64,000 nucleotides of DNA from Rotaria sp. Silwood1 (lineage: Eukaryota > Rotifera > Eurotatoria > Philodinida > Philodinidae): NCBI GenBank assembly GCA_905250075.1, contig CAJNOP010000186.1, forward strand, positions 233,878 to 297,877, read 5' to 3'. Below the pieces are notes generated by a model. The model was not told the DNA's origin. It saw only the letters and a list, made by a program, of their open reading frames with translations, and made no database searches. Shown piece after piece: positions 1 to 11,236 of this stretch. Numbering within the stretch: position 1 is the stretch's first letter; every line of letters begins with the position of its first letter. The position numbers and the translations under genes were made by a program.

Positions 1-1132
1 CATACACATGGGACTCAAATCGTTGATGATTGCTTTCTATAATCGAACGAATGATGGAAGATGAGTTCGCAAGTGTGTAGATTTTTTCATCGCATTTATT
101 CGCCTGCCAAATTTTTTTTCTCTCGAGTGGTTATATATGTTATTACGTTATACTAAGGATCAAATATTGACTTATTTATCAATGTTATCATACATATATA
201 TTAAGACTTATCAGAAGAGAAAAAAAAGAAATATTTGATATACATAGATTATTTTTAATTGTCATTTTGCTAATTCAATCGTAAATTCACAAGCAAGGTT
301 TCTTTTTTCTCTCCCGGAAGCAATATATAGACCAACTGGCATTCTGTATTTCATTTTTTTATATTTCTTTTTTTTTTCCTCTATTCATTTTTTTTTGCCT
401 TAAGGGTAAAGACAACTTGTCAACTTTGACGATTCGATCAGCAACAATTCACCATATTGTAGGGATAGTGATGATCATTGCACATACACGCGTTCAACAC
501 CTGCCGAGGAAAAAAACAAAAACATAACGAAGAAGAAGAAGAAGCGTGAGAGTAATCTTTTGATTTCAAGCCGCGATATGAACAACTCATAGATATTAAG
601 CCACAAGCATTTATTTATTTTTCATTTGACACAAGAGATTATCATTATGGGGGAGGAGGAGGAGGAAGAGGAAGAAGATGATCTACATAAAAATGAATAC
701 GGAACATTAAAATAAAAACAAAACAAAGAATTGTCAAGAAAAGCAGTTATAGATTGTCCTGTGATTAATAGATCTGTTCTTGTTATTGTGTAAAAAAAAT
801 GAGTTCTAGTCACAGAATCGATGTGAGATTAATAATCTTCTCTTGTTAGATTTGTGATGCATAATAAAATAGTACCTAGCACACACACCTATTGTCTGCA
901 ATTCTCAATCAAGATTTTTCTTTTATTTTCCTCTGATATATACGCATCCTATCCAGATGGTTGCTCACACTTTCTTTCGTCACCGCCTTTTTTTCTCTCT
1001 CTCTCTCAATTTGACACTCTAAGCATATGGATCATCGTTTTATACATAAAGAAGAAACATGAAGACAAAAAAAATACTAATAATCATGCAAAGTTTAGTG
1101 TTAGTAGTAGTCTGTTGCTTTTTTTTTATTGT
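1..1132. other. Intergenic, 3' side of the GFI1-like gene
   Basis: No gene could be supported here. The stretch is A+T rich with poly-T/poly-A runs and a purine-rich run of GGA/GAA triplets near 650-680. Short open frames at 622-813 (minus) and 854-1165 (plus) are low complexity and look like chance. The 3' untranslated region of the minus-strand zinc-finger gene probably occupies the upper end. Confidence 0.6.
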
Positions 1133-2547
1133 TCAATGTCGAGCAGCAAGTTCTTGAATCAATGAACCAATTGGTCCATATTTTCCATTAGAACTTGTTG
1201 ATTCATTCATTTCATTTTGATAACTGTTTTGATGTAAATGATGATGTATCGGTTTTAAAGATAAATTGTCATGAAGATGCTCGGCACCATGTTGTGTATC
1301 AATATGACGACGTAAATCAACTTTACGTTGAAATGCACGTAAACATTTATGACATTGAAATGGTTTAAAACCCGTATGTTTACGACTATGTGTAATCAAA
1401 TTTGATGATTGAGAAAAAGCCTTACCACAAACAATACATTTATGAGGTTTTTCTCCTAAAATGAAAAAAAAAAGAAAAAGAAAATATTTCAATTTCCCTT
1501 GTTATTTCAATTCTAATTGTTTACGGATGAATACAAGCAGACAAAAGAAGAAACAAAAAAAATGATAAGTCTTATCAGGATCCGCTCGATGATCTCATGA
1601 GAATAAAAGAATATAAAGTGAATTGAATCTATCCAAAAAGACAAAAAAACTTGTTGACTGAATCTGTCATAAGAAGAGAGAGAGAGAAAGAAAGAAAACT
1701 AATGTGTGAAAATAACGCGTAAGACATTTTAACTATTCGTCTTCCATCTTCAAACATGCATATTTAACAAGAATTTTCTATCAATGTTTAAAATGGCTAT
1801 CGTCATTGTATCTCAAGAGAGATTCTTTGACATTTGGTTAATACACGAAATGTTCATCATCTTTAGAAAGCAAAAAAAAAAAGAAATAGATGAAGAAAAT
1901 GTACCCGTATGAATATATGTATGTTTTTTCATATCAGATTTTTGATGAAAACGTTTACCACAATGTATACATGAATATGGTCGAGTATCAGAATGTATTA
2001 ATAAATGTGTTGATAATGTTGATGAACGTTTAAAACATTTTCCACATGTTTTACATTGAAAACAACGTTCTTGTGTATGAGTTGTTCGATGTTGTGCAAG
2101 TGATAATGAATGACTAAATGTTTTTGAACATAAATCACATGAATATGGTTTTAAATCTGATGAATGTGTACGTCGTACATGAACTTCTAAACCATGAGAT
2201 GTTGAAAAATATTTTTCACAATCATTACATTTATATGAATGATTTTCTTCTGTTTCATCTTCTTGTTCATCTTGTTCATCATCATCTTCTTCTTCTTCTG
2301 TTTTTTCAGATTTATCACTTGTTCCAGATGATGATAAATTTAAAATTGATGGAGAAAATAAATTTGTATAATATTGTATACCAAGAAGATATTTTAAACG
2401 TTCAGCTAGATCAATTAAAAATAAATAATTTTCAAAGATGTTTTTCTTTATCTTACCAGTTATATCTCCATTCATTTGTTCAGATCCATAAGTTTTTCGA
2501 TGAAGTAACATTGTTTCAGTAAACCAATTTGGGAAGATTGATGACAT
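1133..2547 (-). CDS. gfi1-like: GFI1/Senseless-type six C2H2 zinc-finger transcription factor
   Basis: Two exons are visible, 1905-2547 (first) and 1133-1455 (second). They join in phase inside the linker between fingers 4 and 5 and give 321 residues. The acidic region at about residues 75-95 is followed by six tandem C2H2 fingers. Fingers 3 to 6 carry the GFI1 family signatures [50 protein letters not shown] and [10 protein letters not shown]. The family acts in the nucleus as sequence-specific repressors in neural and blood or sensory cell fate. The N-terminus begins MSSIFPNWF and lacks the basic SNAG repressor motif of vertebrate GFI1, as does fly Senseless. About 50 residues follow the last finger, which is longer than in GFI1. 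An additional upstream exon cannot be excluded. The family assignment is firm; the start codon is less so. Confidence 0.9.
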
Positions 2548-5429
2548 GATGAATAGATTTATATATAAACGAATATTAAAGAAGAAGTAAGATTTAAAAA
2601 GAGTTTGACTTGTATCTTAATATAAGCTTACATTCCATTGGATGAAAATGAGAGAAGAAGAGGACAGACGGAAGAGAGGAAGTAAGAGAGAAGAACAAAA
2701 ATTTTTGTATTGGTTGTTGACTTTTTTTTTTTGCTGTTCGATAATAGAAATAATTTATCATCATTGGATGATTACAGTTAATTTATTGACCTTTTTTTTT
2801 TTTGTCGAAAAGAAAAAAACAAAAAGAAAACAACAATTACTTATTGCTATAGATGAGCAGCTTGTATTCAACTTTGATTGTTAAGTAATTATTTATCTTG
2901 TTTATATCTATGAAGTGATTAATAGTCATTATCTATTCATCAAGCAAAAGTAATAGAACAATTTAGTCAATTTAATTTATATAAAGTTCATTTCGTTTTT
3001 TTTTTTTTTTATTAAATATACATAGACATCTTGTCGTTGACAAGTAGCAAAGAAAAAACAAAGGATGAAAGTTATATTATGATGTTTGTTGTGCATATGA
3101 ATCCATGTTAGAATTATTGATACTTTTAAGTGATTATGGAAAAGTGATATACAAATATAGTAGTTGATATTAAGATAAGTAAATAAAGGTATACGTTAAT
3201 ACGTTTTGTGTTTTTGAAAAAAAAAAGAACATCAATCAATAATAAAAAATATAATGTATGACGATTTGAAATGGAATAAAATTTACAAGAACGTGACGTC
3301 TTCTCTGCTTATTTATAAAAATAGTTCATGCAGCGTTTTCTTTTTCTAGTATTCAATCACTCTATGCCCCCCGTGCCTACGGTGCTGAATTGCACCTCTG
3401 AAAAGTAATTAACTAATGTAATGATTAGTTGAATGAAAAAGGAAAATAACGCTAAAAATAAAATTTTTTAATTTTCTTTTTCCAAAAATAACATCATATA
3501 TTGTGACATTATTAAATATCCAACAGATTTAACATCTATGGAGGTTTACATCTAATATTAATATTATAGATATTCTATGTTAATATTAACTCCTTGATTG
3601 TTGTCTCATTTAATGAATTAATCAAAATTGATAATAGTAAAAGAGTTTGTTATGACATTCACATAATAATTCCAAAAAAATATTTCTTGTCACACCTTTT
3701 TTTTTTACAGTATCTGCTATTTTTAGAAATTTCACATTTTTTTGTGTATACAGTTGAATGAAAAAACAAAGAATCTAAAGGAAGTCTAACAAGGGGACTT
3801 GTTCAACTGGTCAATTGCTTTCTGACAAAAGCCTACTTAATGATGGGCTATCGACCATGTTGATTTTGAATATAATCATAAGAAATCGCCATAAGTTTTT
3901 GTATGTTGATGAGTCAATCACCATTTTTTGTTTTCCAAATAGGAATTTTAAGTAAAATAATATTATTTTGAAAATTTTTTTCTGCAAGAAGCAAATAATT
4001 TGAAACGAAAGTTTACAGTTTTCTTGGTAATTCAAGATACTCTATAATCTGAATAAATCAAACATTTTTTTTGACAAAAAGTTTGTTCGCCTTGGAAACA
4101 AATCAGCATGGTTGATACTGTTCTTTTTCGAGATGTCAATATCTGAACAAAATTTGTTTTTACAGACAGGAAAATTTCTAATGTTCAATATCTCAAGATA
4201 GGCTGAAGTCCAATAAAATTGATGTCAACCAATGAATTAATATTTAATATATGAAGATATACCTAATTTATTATGATTTTATTTACTTTATAATTACGAT
4301 CGAATAGTTCAACGAGCTTTATAATATAAGACATTATCAAAGTCTACATATTTCGAATTCTTAACAATATCAACAAACGTTGTCCTAGTTTTATATTATT
4401 CGCTATTAAAAACAAGTACGATGAAAATTTTACTTCATATATTAAATAATTTAATCTGTAAATAAGTATTCCTTTTGTTTTTATGTACAAGTAACAAGAA
4501 GTTCATCAAGAACAGGTCGCCCATATTTTGATCTATTTAAACAAATGTTTATTTTTCGTTTACTTTTCTATCAAACTTCCTATTTCTATTAGACTGAATA
4601 TTAAAAATAACTTTTTATCAGGCAAAACAAACGATCGGACTAATTTTCATAACTGCCAAAATCAATTTTTTCTTGAGGAGAAAAACAGCTGTCTCCTTAA
4701 TTTGATATAGCGCACATTTGAATCTTTCAATTAGTGTTTCTTTTTTTTGCTTTAACTGCTTTCCAATTCGCGATAGAAAACATAAACCAACTGATATAAT
4801 AAGTTCTTTTGAGTTCAAATCAAGGTTATATATATATATCAATAGTCTTCACAGTACTGTTGTACCCTGACTTATGAATAATCTCGATATAAATTTAGCA
4901 GACTACAATGGAATAGATGCATTCGTGCATACCATAAATTAGGAGCAAAAGCGTTTGTCCTTATTCAAACATATTGTTTCATTGACGAATATTAGATAAT
5001 AATGCAACCTGATCTTATATTTCTTCCAACTTTACATTTAGTTTATTACTGATATGATTTTTTTACTAAATAGCTACATATATTCTTGTTTGAAAAATAC
5101 TCTAAAAAGAGTATTTACATACGATACAATGACAATAAAAAAAAAAAAAGACATAAATTTATGACACAACATCAACGCCTATTGCAAATGTGACACTACA
5201 GATTACAAGATGCATGATATCTCTTTAAAACAAAAATAATAAAAAGCGGGCTTGAAAAAAGATAAAACGAGATTATTTTGATGTATCTAGATTAATTATA
5301 TAAAGAGACTAGGCTCGACTAGTTGATATACAATGCTTAAATAACGTTGCAAGATTATTGGCAAATTTTTGTGTTTATTCGAATGTAAATAAAAATGTAG
5401 TATTGCTATCGATGACTTCAAAATAAATT
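2548..5429. other. Intergenic, upstream of the GFI1-like gene
   Basis: About 2.9 kb without a supportable gene. It should contain the promoter of the minus-strand GFI1-like gene and the 3' region of pyruvate kinase. Short open frames at 3811-4035, 4528-4710 and 4618-4842 have no recognisable content. A small GC-rich island with two adjacent hairpins lies at 3366-3396 and is listed separately. Confidence 0.5.
3366..3396. other. GC-rich double-hairpin island
   Basis: In an A+T-rich setting, this segment contains CCGTGCCTACGG (3371-3382), able to form a short stem, directly followed by GGTGCTGAATTGCACC (3381-3396), a 5-bp stem with a 6-base loop. A run of six C precedes it. It may be a decayed end of a small DNA transposon, since the reverse strand begins CAGAGG and contains CCGTAGGCACGGGGGG, a composition like the hAT-type ends elsewhere in the window. 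No matching second end was found. Confidence 0.3.
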
Positions 5430-8400
5430 TAATCTGAATAGATGATACGTAATGTGTTTGTAGTTCCATGACCAGGACGCTAAAAATAAAAACTATGAAT
5501 AAAAACTATTTATTAATTAAAGCACTTCTTACCCATCCCGTTACAACAATAACAGCATCACCAGTTGAAACAAAACCACGTGCTTTACCAAGTTTTATGG
5601 CATCTATAACACGAGCATCAACATCAAGTAACCACTCACTCATAGATAATGCTTGATTTGCAGATATATGATGTTGTTTGAATAGAGGCTCTCCTTCTTT
5701 TTCATAATCTGCATCTATAGAGGAAAAAACAAAAAATAAAAAAAATTTAGACAACAAACTATTTGTCATATCACAGAAAGTCTTCTCATCGCCGGCTAAA
5801 ACAAAACAAAACAAGACAATAGCAATCAACACATATATATATCTTTTGTTTTCATGCTTCTTACCTTCAAGAGGAAGCGTCGATTGCGAATCAGGTTCTG
5901 TTTGAAAAAGAAGAAACATAAAAAATAGTTTCTTTATATATATTTTATTTCTATTGCATATAACATACTTTGATTAGCTACAAAAATAAAATAAAATAAT
6001 TAAATAGAGAAAAAAAAACTTTGAAAGAAATAACTTACAGGCAACATAAACCGGACAACAACCACGATATAAATGCATGTGTCGAGCTGTTTGTAAAGAT
6101 CGTGTTACAACCATAATAACTGCTCGAGGACGATATTGAGCAATAAGTTGAGCTGATCTATAGCAGAAAAAAATGATTGAACAATTTAACTAGATATGTA
6201 TGATATGCATTCTTCATATGTGAAGTTTTTGCTCACTTTTCACCACTTTTTTCTTTAGATGACATTATTCACTTGTATATAAATTATAACAGTACCCATT
6301 ACAAAAGTTATGATTCACTTTCAATTACATACTATCCCATAGCCATTTAAAGTATCAAAAATTGCTCTTTTTCATTGATATTTGACCTCAACAGTTAGAC
6401 TTTCTATCAAAACAACTGATATTTGTGAAATCAGCATACAAAACTGAATTGATTCATGTCTGTCACAGAATGAAGTCATTTGCCCTTGAGGAATATGACA
6501 AAAAATGAAATCAGTCGAGACGTCAGTCGACCCATGTAAATAGAGTCAGAAATTTTCCAAATGCCAAGAAAATTTGAAATGACAACTAGATAAATGATAA
6601 GAATGAGACTTTGATTGAATTTATTTTTTTTTGACGTATCCCTGTGGAAAATTAACGTTGAAATTTTCAAGGGACAGAAGAGTTGATAGATCGACTTAGT
6701 TTTGTATGCTGATCTCAAAAATATCATTTGTTTTGATAGAAAAACTAACTATTAAGGTCAAATATCAATCAAAAAGACCAATTCCAACGCTTCAAAGAGC
6801 TATGGAAAAGTACGTAATTCAGAGTGTACTATTGCTTTTATAATATCATGGGAGAGGACTTTCGTTATGAGTACTTTTGTACTGTATATACAAATAAACA
6901 ATGTCATCTCAAGAAAAATCCCATAGTGCTATTCCAAAAGTAACAGTCAATTATGACTTGATTATTGTACAAATAATCGGTAAAAACAAGTCCTGAAATG
7001 TTGACTGTTTCTTAGACGACATTTGAAATATGTTTCATCATAAAAATGTTTGTGCCTTATCTTTAGTTATTATGTAGTTATTTTAATGTCCGTAAAAAGT
7101 ACGTTCTGTCTTATCAAAATCGACATTGGCTCACATAATTTATTTTATCATATTTTCTTTTTTCTAAACGTGACAGATAATGTCTAATAAATCTAGTCGA
7201 TGTAATGCATGATAAATAATTCTATAAAATTTACTCATCTACCTATTTCCCATTAATCGTTATTTTTTTTCCCTAATTTATCTATGATAAATAGAATTGT
7301 TTTTGCGTATGTCTTGAAGAAAACATGATTCTTGGATAATACTATCTATTTAAATGAAAATACTATTTTCTTCTATTGATTGTCTCGATAGATATATTTC
7401 TTCTTCTAGTTTTCTCGTTTTATCTATATCAAATGTACGCATGGTTTGCTTTTCCATCAAATGATTCATCTATATTCATTGTCTAACAAAAATTCTTATT
7501 CTCTTCTTTTATTTATGACCTACTTTTAAAAAGCAATCCATGCGTACATTGTCACAAGAAATCAACTATAAGTGCATTGAATTTGTCCTTCTTCTTCTTC
7601 TTCGGGTTGCCATATATTCTTTGAATGTAATAAAAATAATTCTATTGTCAAAGTTGATTATAAAAGCTAAAGAACGATTAGTCTTCTAAATTCTTTAACA
7701 GATACTTATTTCAAACTCATTTGCACTTCGATACATGCATTCGAACTTTTCGTACAGTTTTGTAAGTTCATATAAAAACAGGATCTCATATGTTCTTGTT
7801 TAAAGACGATGAAACATGCAAGTTTATTATTTCATTCCCCAAAATTTTAAAGAAAAAAAAAAGTTTGTTATTCTTACCGTCCTGAATGTGTTAGTACAAC
7901 AATAAGTGAAGCATAACTTCTAAAAGCTGCTTCAACAGCAGCAATAGCTGCTGATTGCATTTGATCCTAAATATAATTCAATTGCGATTGAATTTCTTCG
8001 AAATAAAAAAAAAAGTATTTACCAATGGTGGTTTAGTAAAATAACTAAGATTTGAAAAAAGTTCTCGATGAAATAAACAAGCTTCAGCTTCTCGAGCAAT
8101 CTTAATTACATTCATAAAACAATTTTCCTATTTTCTTTTTTTTCTTTTAAATAAACCTCATGCATTAATTGAATACATTGTATAGGATATTTGCCTTTGG
8201 CTGTTTCACCTGATAACATAATGCAATCAGCATTATCCAAAACTGCATTAGCTACATCACTGACTTCAGCACGAGTTGCACGGGGATTTTTTGTCATACT
8301 TTCTAACATCTAAATAATGAATATAAAGTATTTTAATTTGTTTTTATTAAATTTAAAATTTATACTTGTGTAGCACAAATAACAGGTTTACCAGCTAGAT

Positions 8401-9806
8401 TACATTTAGCAATCATCATTTTTTGTGCAACAAAAACTTTTTGTGGAAGAATTTCAATACCCATATCACCACGTGCAACCATAATACCATCAGCTTCTTC
8501 AAGAATTGAATCAAAACTTTATAAAAAGAAATTCAAATTGATGAGTTTTTTAAATATTTATTTATACTTGTGAATTCCTTGTTGATTTTCAATTTTTGCA
8601 ATTATTTTAATATGTTTTCCCTTTTCACCAAGAATATTTCGAATTACACGAATACCATCAGCCTGACGTATAAAGCTTGCAAAAATTATATCAACCTGGA
8701 AAAAGAAAAGAGAAAACACAAATTAGTTAAAATGAAATTCAAAAAATTAATTAATCTTTTTTGTCTTACATCATTCTCTAAAGCAAATTCAAGATCCTGT
8801 TCATCTTTTTCTGATATAGCAGGTAAATCAATTGGTACACCAGGTAAATTAACACCTTTACGACTACCTAATGAACCACCATTCTCAACTTCACATTTAA
8901 GATAATTATTTCCTATAAACCAAAAAAAAAAATTGAAATAAAATAAAGCTTAAAAATTTAATTTTACTAACCAACTTCCTTAACCAATAATGACAGAAGA
9001 CCATCATCAATAAAAATTCGATTTCCTGGTTTAATAACATGAACTATATTTTTATAATCAACATATAAATTATCTGTTGTAGATTTATCGGCAAAGGTTT
9101 TATCTGTTGTCATACGAACACTCATTCCATTTTGTAAATCAATTTCACTATTAACACCCTTAAAAAGAAAATTGCTTGGTTTTTGTTGAATTTCTTTTTA
9201 ATACAAATATAAAATCTTACTTCAGCTAAAATGCCTGTTCGAATTTCTGGACCTTTAGTATCTAATGCAATGGCAACACATCGAAATTCATCTGGTCCTC
9301 CTACTGATTTTTCAGCTAGACGAACATTTTCAATACTTTTTTTATGATACTAAATCAATAATAAATCAAATAAGTAAACAAACTTTTCATTTTTTTTTCT
9401 AATTTACTTCATATGATCCATGTGAAAAATTTAGTCGAGCTATGTTCATTCCGGCTTTGATCATTTTTACAAGCATTTCAACACTTTGTGATGCCGGTCC
9501 TAGAAGTATAAATAATCAAATATGTTATTGATTATAATAATTTAACAGAGAAATATACCTAATGTACAAATAATACTCGTATGACGTGTGTCCCATCTAG
9601 ATGTTTAAAATAAAAGCAAAAACAAAATGAATAAAACAAAAGATATAAGTAAAATTTTCTATTTACGGATCTGAATCAATATCGAGTAATGCACGTTGTT
9701 CAAGACCATTAACAGCTGTTTCAGCAAACGATTGATGTTCGTAAAAGGCTCGATTATTTGGATTTTTTTGCTTGAGTTCTTCTTTGAGTTGGCCACGTAT
9801 GTTCAT
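5430..9806 (-). CDS. pk: Pyruvate kinase
   Basis: This enzyme of the last step of glycolysis turns phosphoenolpyruvate and ADP into pyruvate and ATP in the cytosol. Sixteen coding exons were joined by eye: 9667-9806, 9559-9596, 9408-9499, 9221-9349, 8972-9158, 8770-8912, 8568-8695, 8366-8516, 8157-8309, 8023-8100, 7878-7966, 6039-6157, 5969-5977, 5865-5897, 5533-5714 and 5430-5479. Visible family signatures are [34 protein letters not shown], the K/E active-site stretch [49 protein letters not shown] and the C-terminal [16 protein letters not shown]. The last join is essential: reading through the final donor gives an abnormal tail, whereas splicing to 5430-5479 restores the family ending. 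The C-domain has an insert relative to vertebrate PKM, partly encoded by a 9-bp microexon and a 33-bp exon. The ATG directly follows an AG acceptor after a pyrimidine tract, so the mRNA leader is probably joined there. Confidence 0.96.
5865..5897 (-). other. pk: 33-bp pyruvate kinase exon
   Basis: Between a CAG acceptor and GTAAG donor lies a 33-base exon encoding [10 protein letters not shown] plus split codons. It fits in phase between the 9-bp microexon and exon 5533-5714. If joined directly to exon 6039-6157 without the microexon it also stays in phase with its downstream partner but makes a TAA at the junction, so the two small exons should be used together or both skipped. Confidence 0.7.
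5969..5977 (-). other. pk: 9-bp microexon of pyruvate kinase
   Basis: On the minus strand, TTTTTGTAG precedes the nine bases CTAATCAAA, which are followed by the donor GTATGT. Inserting these nine bases between exon 6039-6157 and exon 5865-5897 keeps the frame and avoids a stop codon that arises without it. It encodes roughly SNQ/K. The two small exons together total 42 bases, so skipping both also preserves the frame. Confidence 0.65.
6240..6925. repeat. Long near-palindrome (foldback) in a pyruvate kinase intron
   Basis: The intron between exons 7878-7966 and 6039-6157 is about 1.7 kb and holds two inverted arms of roughly 300 bases centred near 6575. Matching blocks include GATATTTGACCTCAACAG (left, from about 6380) against the complement of CTATTAAGGTCAAATATC (right, ending about 6766), AATCAGCATACAAAACT against the complement of AGTTTTGTATGCTGATCT, and AGATGACATTATTCACTTG (about 6257) against the complement of AAACAATGTCATCT near 6896-6909. 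Arm identity looks like 75-85%. It is probably a decayed inverted-repeat transposable element. The ends and target duplication are not clear. Confidence 0.7.
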
Positions 9807-10122
9807 CTAAATTAAATTTTTTTTTCTTTATAGGAATGATTTCTTGTTTAAATTTATATGAGATACCAATCGTTAACTTAACCTTATTTTCCCTATGGGA
9901 CAAGACAAAAACATTCTCTTATTTCTCTCACACACAAACATATACATTTGTTCGACAATTGTATTTTTCTATACGAGAGTACAGACACACCAAAGACAAT
10001 AACAACAGTAAAGAAGAGAAAACAATCGAATATTTTGGATAGTTTTTAAACACGTACAAACTTGAAACAGTTAAAGAAGAAAAGAAAACAAAAAAACAAC
10101 TTTTGCTTTTTCACTTATTTTC
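9807..10122. promoter_or_regulatory. Gap between SNRNP40 and pyruvate kinase with AG at the PK start
   Basis: The 316-base gap separates the SNRNP40 stop from the pyruvate kinase ATG on the same strand. The last bases before the ATG on the minus strand are a T-rich tract ending TTTAG, with the ATG immediately after it. This is a splice acceptor either for a 5'-UTR intron or for a trans-spliced leader. Which of the two cannot be told from sequence. Confidence 0.45.
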
Positions 10123-11236
10123 TTAAGGTTCAATTTCTCCAAGAAAAACAGTCTTATCTGATGAACATGATGCAATAATTGGTTCATTTGGATGAAAATC
10201 TACTTCATTAACACTACCAAGATGACCCGGTAAACGATAAAGAATTTTTCTTGTTGCTATATCCCAAATATAAACATGTTTATCAGCACTTCCACATGAT
10301 ATACGTTTTCCATCAGGTGACCATGAAACACGTAAAAGATTTTTTTCAAAATTATGTTGATGTCCTTGTAATAATTTAATACAACGATCAACACCATTAA
10401 AATATGGTCGTATATCCCAAATACGTATTGTCGAATCCATTGAATTTGATGCTAAATATGATCCATCATAACTTAATTCAAGACCTGTTGGACTATCAAG
10501 ATGACCATCAAGTTGTAAAGATACATCTTGTTTACGTAAATCCCACATTTTAATTGTATTATCAATACCACCAGAAAATACTGCATCTGATGATGCATTA
10601 AAACAGCATGCTAATATTTGATATGTTGATTCAAATGTCATAACTTCACCACGTTTACGTCGATCCCAAACTTTAACAGTACCATCATCTGAACCAGTAC
10701 ATATCATATCTTTACCTATACGTGAATAACCAACTGAATTAACAAATGATTGATGTCCTTTTAATTTTTTAACACGTTGACATGTTGTTATATCCCATAT
10801 ATAAGCTAATTTATCTAAATAAAATCGATACAAAAAAAAAAAAATAGATAAGTTATTTTTTAGACAAGTTTTATTTTTACGAACCAGTTGCACATGAGGC
10901 AAGTTCACTGCCATCTGGACTCCATTGTATTTCCATAATAGCACCACCATGTCCCGTTAATACATACCAATTATAACATTGATCATAAACATTCCATAAG
11001 AAAATTTTTCTATCAAATCCAGCCGATGCCATAATTTCTCCATCAGCATGAAATTTACAAGAAAATACTTCACCTTCATGTCCTTGTAATAACATAATTG
11101 GTGCTGCTAATTTTGATGTACGTGGATGAGTTGAAACAATTTGTTGATTATTTTCACTGGTACGAGCTTGTTTATATGGTGGTTGAGGACCAATTGGTAC
11201 AAGACTTCCACTTTCATTAGGTCGTTTCAAACTCAT
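10123..11236 (-). CDS. SNRNP40: U5 small nuclear ribonucleoprotein 40 kDa protein (WD repeats)
   Basis: Two exons, 10885-11236 and 10123-10814, join in phase (GCAACTG/ATAAATTA, giving ATDKLAYIWD) to make 347 residues, close to the 357 of the human protein. A basic N-terminal segment with KLAAPIMLLQGHEGEVFSC is followed by seven WD40 repeats. Conserved blocks include SAGFDRKIFLWNVY, VCTGSDDGTVKVWD in the form CTGSDDGTVKVWDRR, SGGIDNTIKMWDLRK, HNFEKNLLRVSWSPDGK and the ending HPNEPIIASCSSDKTVFLG. The protein is a beta-propeller scaffold of the U5 snRNP with PRPF8 and the BRR2/EFTUD2 partners, and it acts in the nucleus in pre-mRNA splicing. Nothing looks broken. It lies upstream of pyruvate kinase on the same strand. 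Confidence 0.96.

Noticed and set aside
2118..2522. Plus-strand open frame of 134 codons
   Set aside because: It is the antisense shadow of the GFI1-like first exon; composition is Leu/His/Met rich as expected of a mirror frame.
3432..3455. GGAAAATAACG match to U12 snRNA
   Set aside because: Only eleven bases agree; the following G+C-rich stem and Sm site of U12 are absent, so this is chance in A+T-rich DNA.
5506..5656. Pyruvate kinase ending VRSALINK by read-through of the last donor
   Set aside because: Splicing at 5533 to exon 5430-5479 restores the family ending [12 protein letters not shown], so the read-through end is not the main product.
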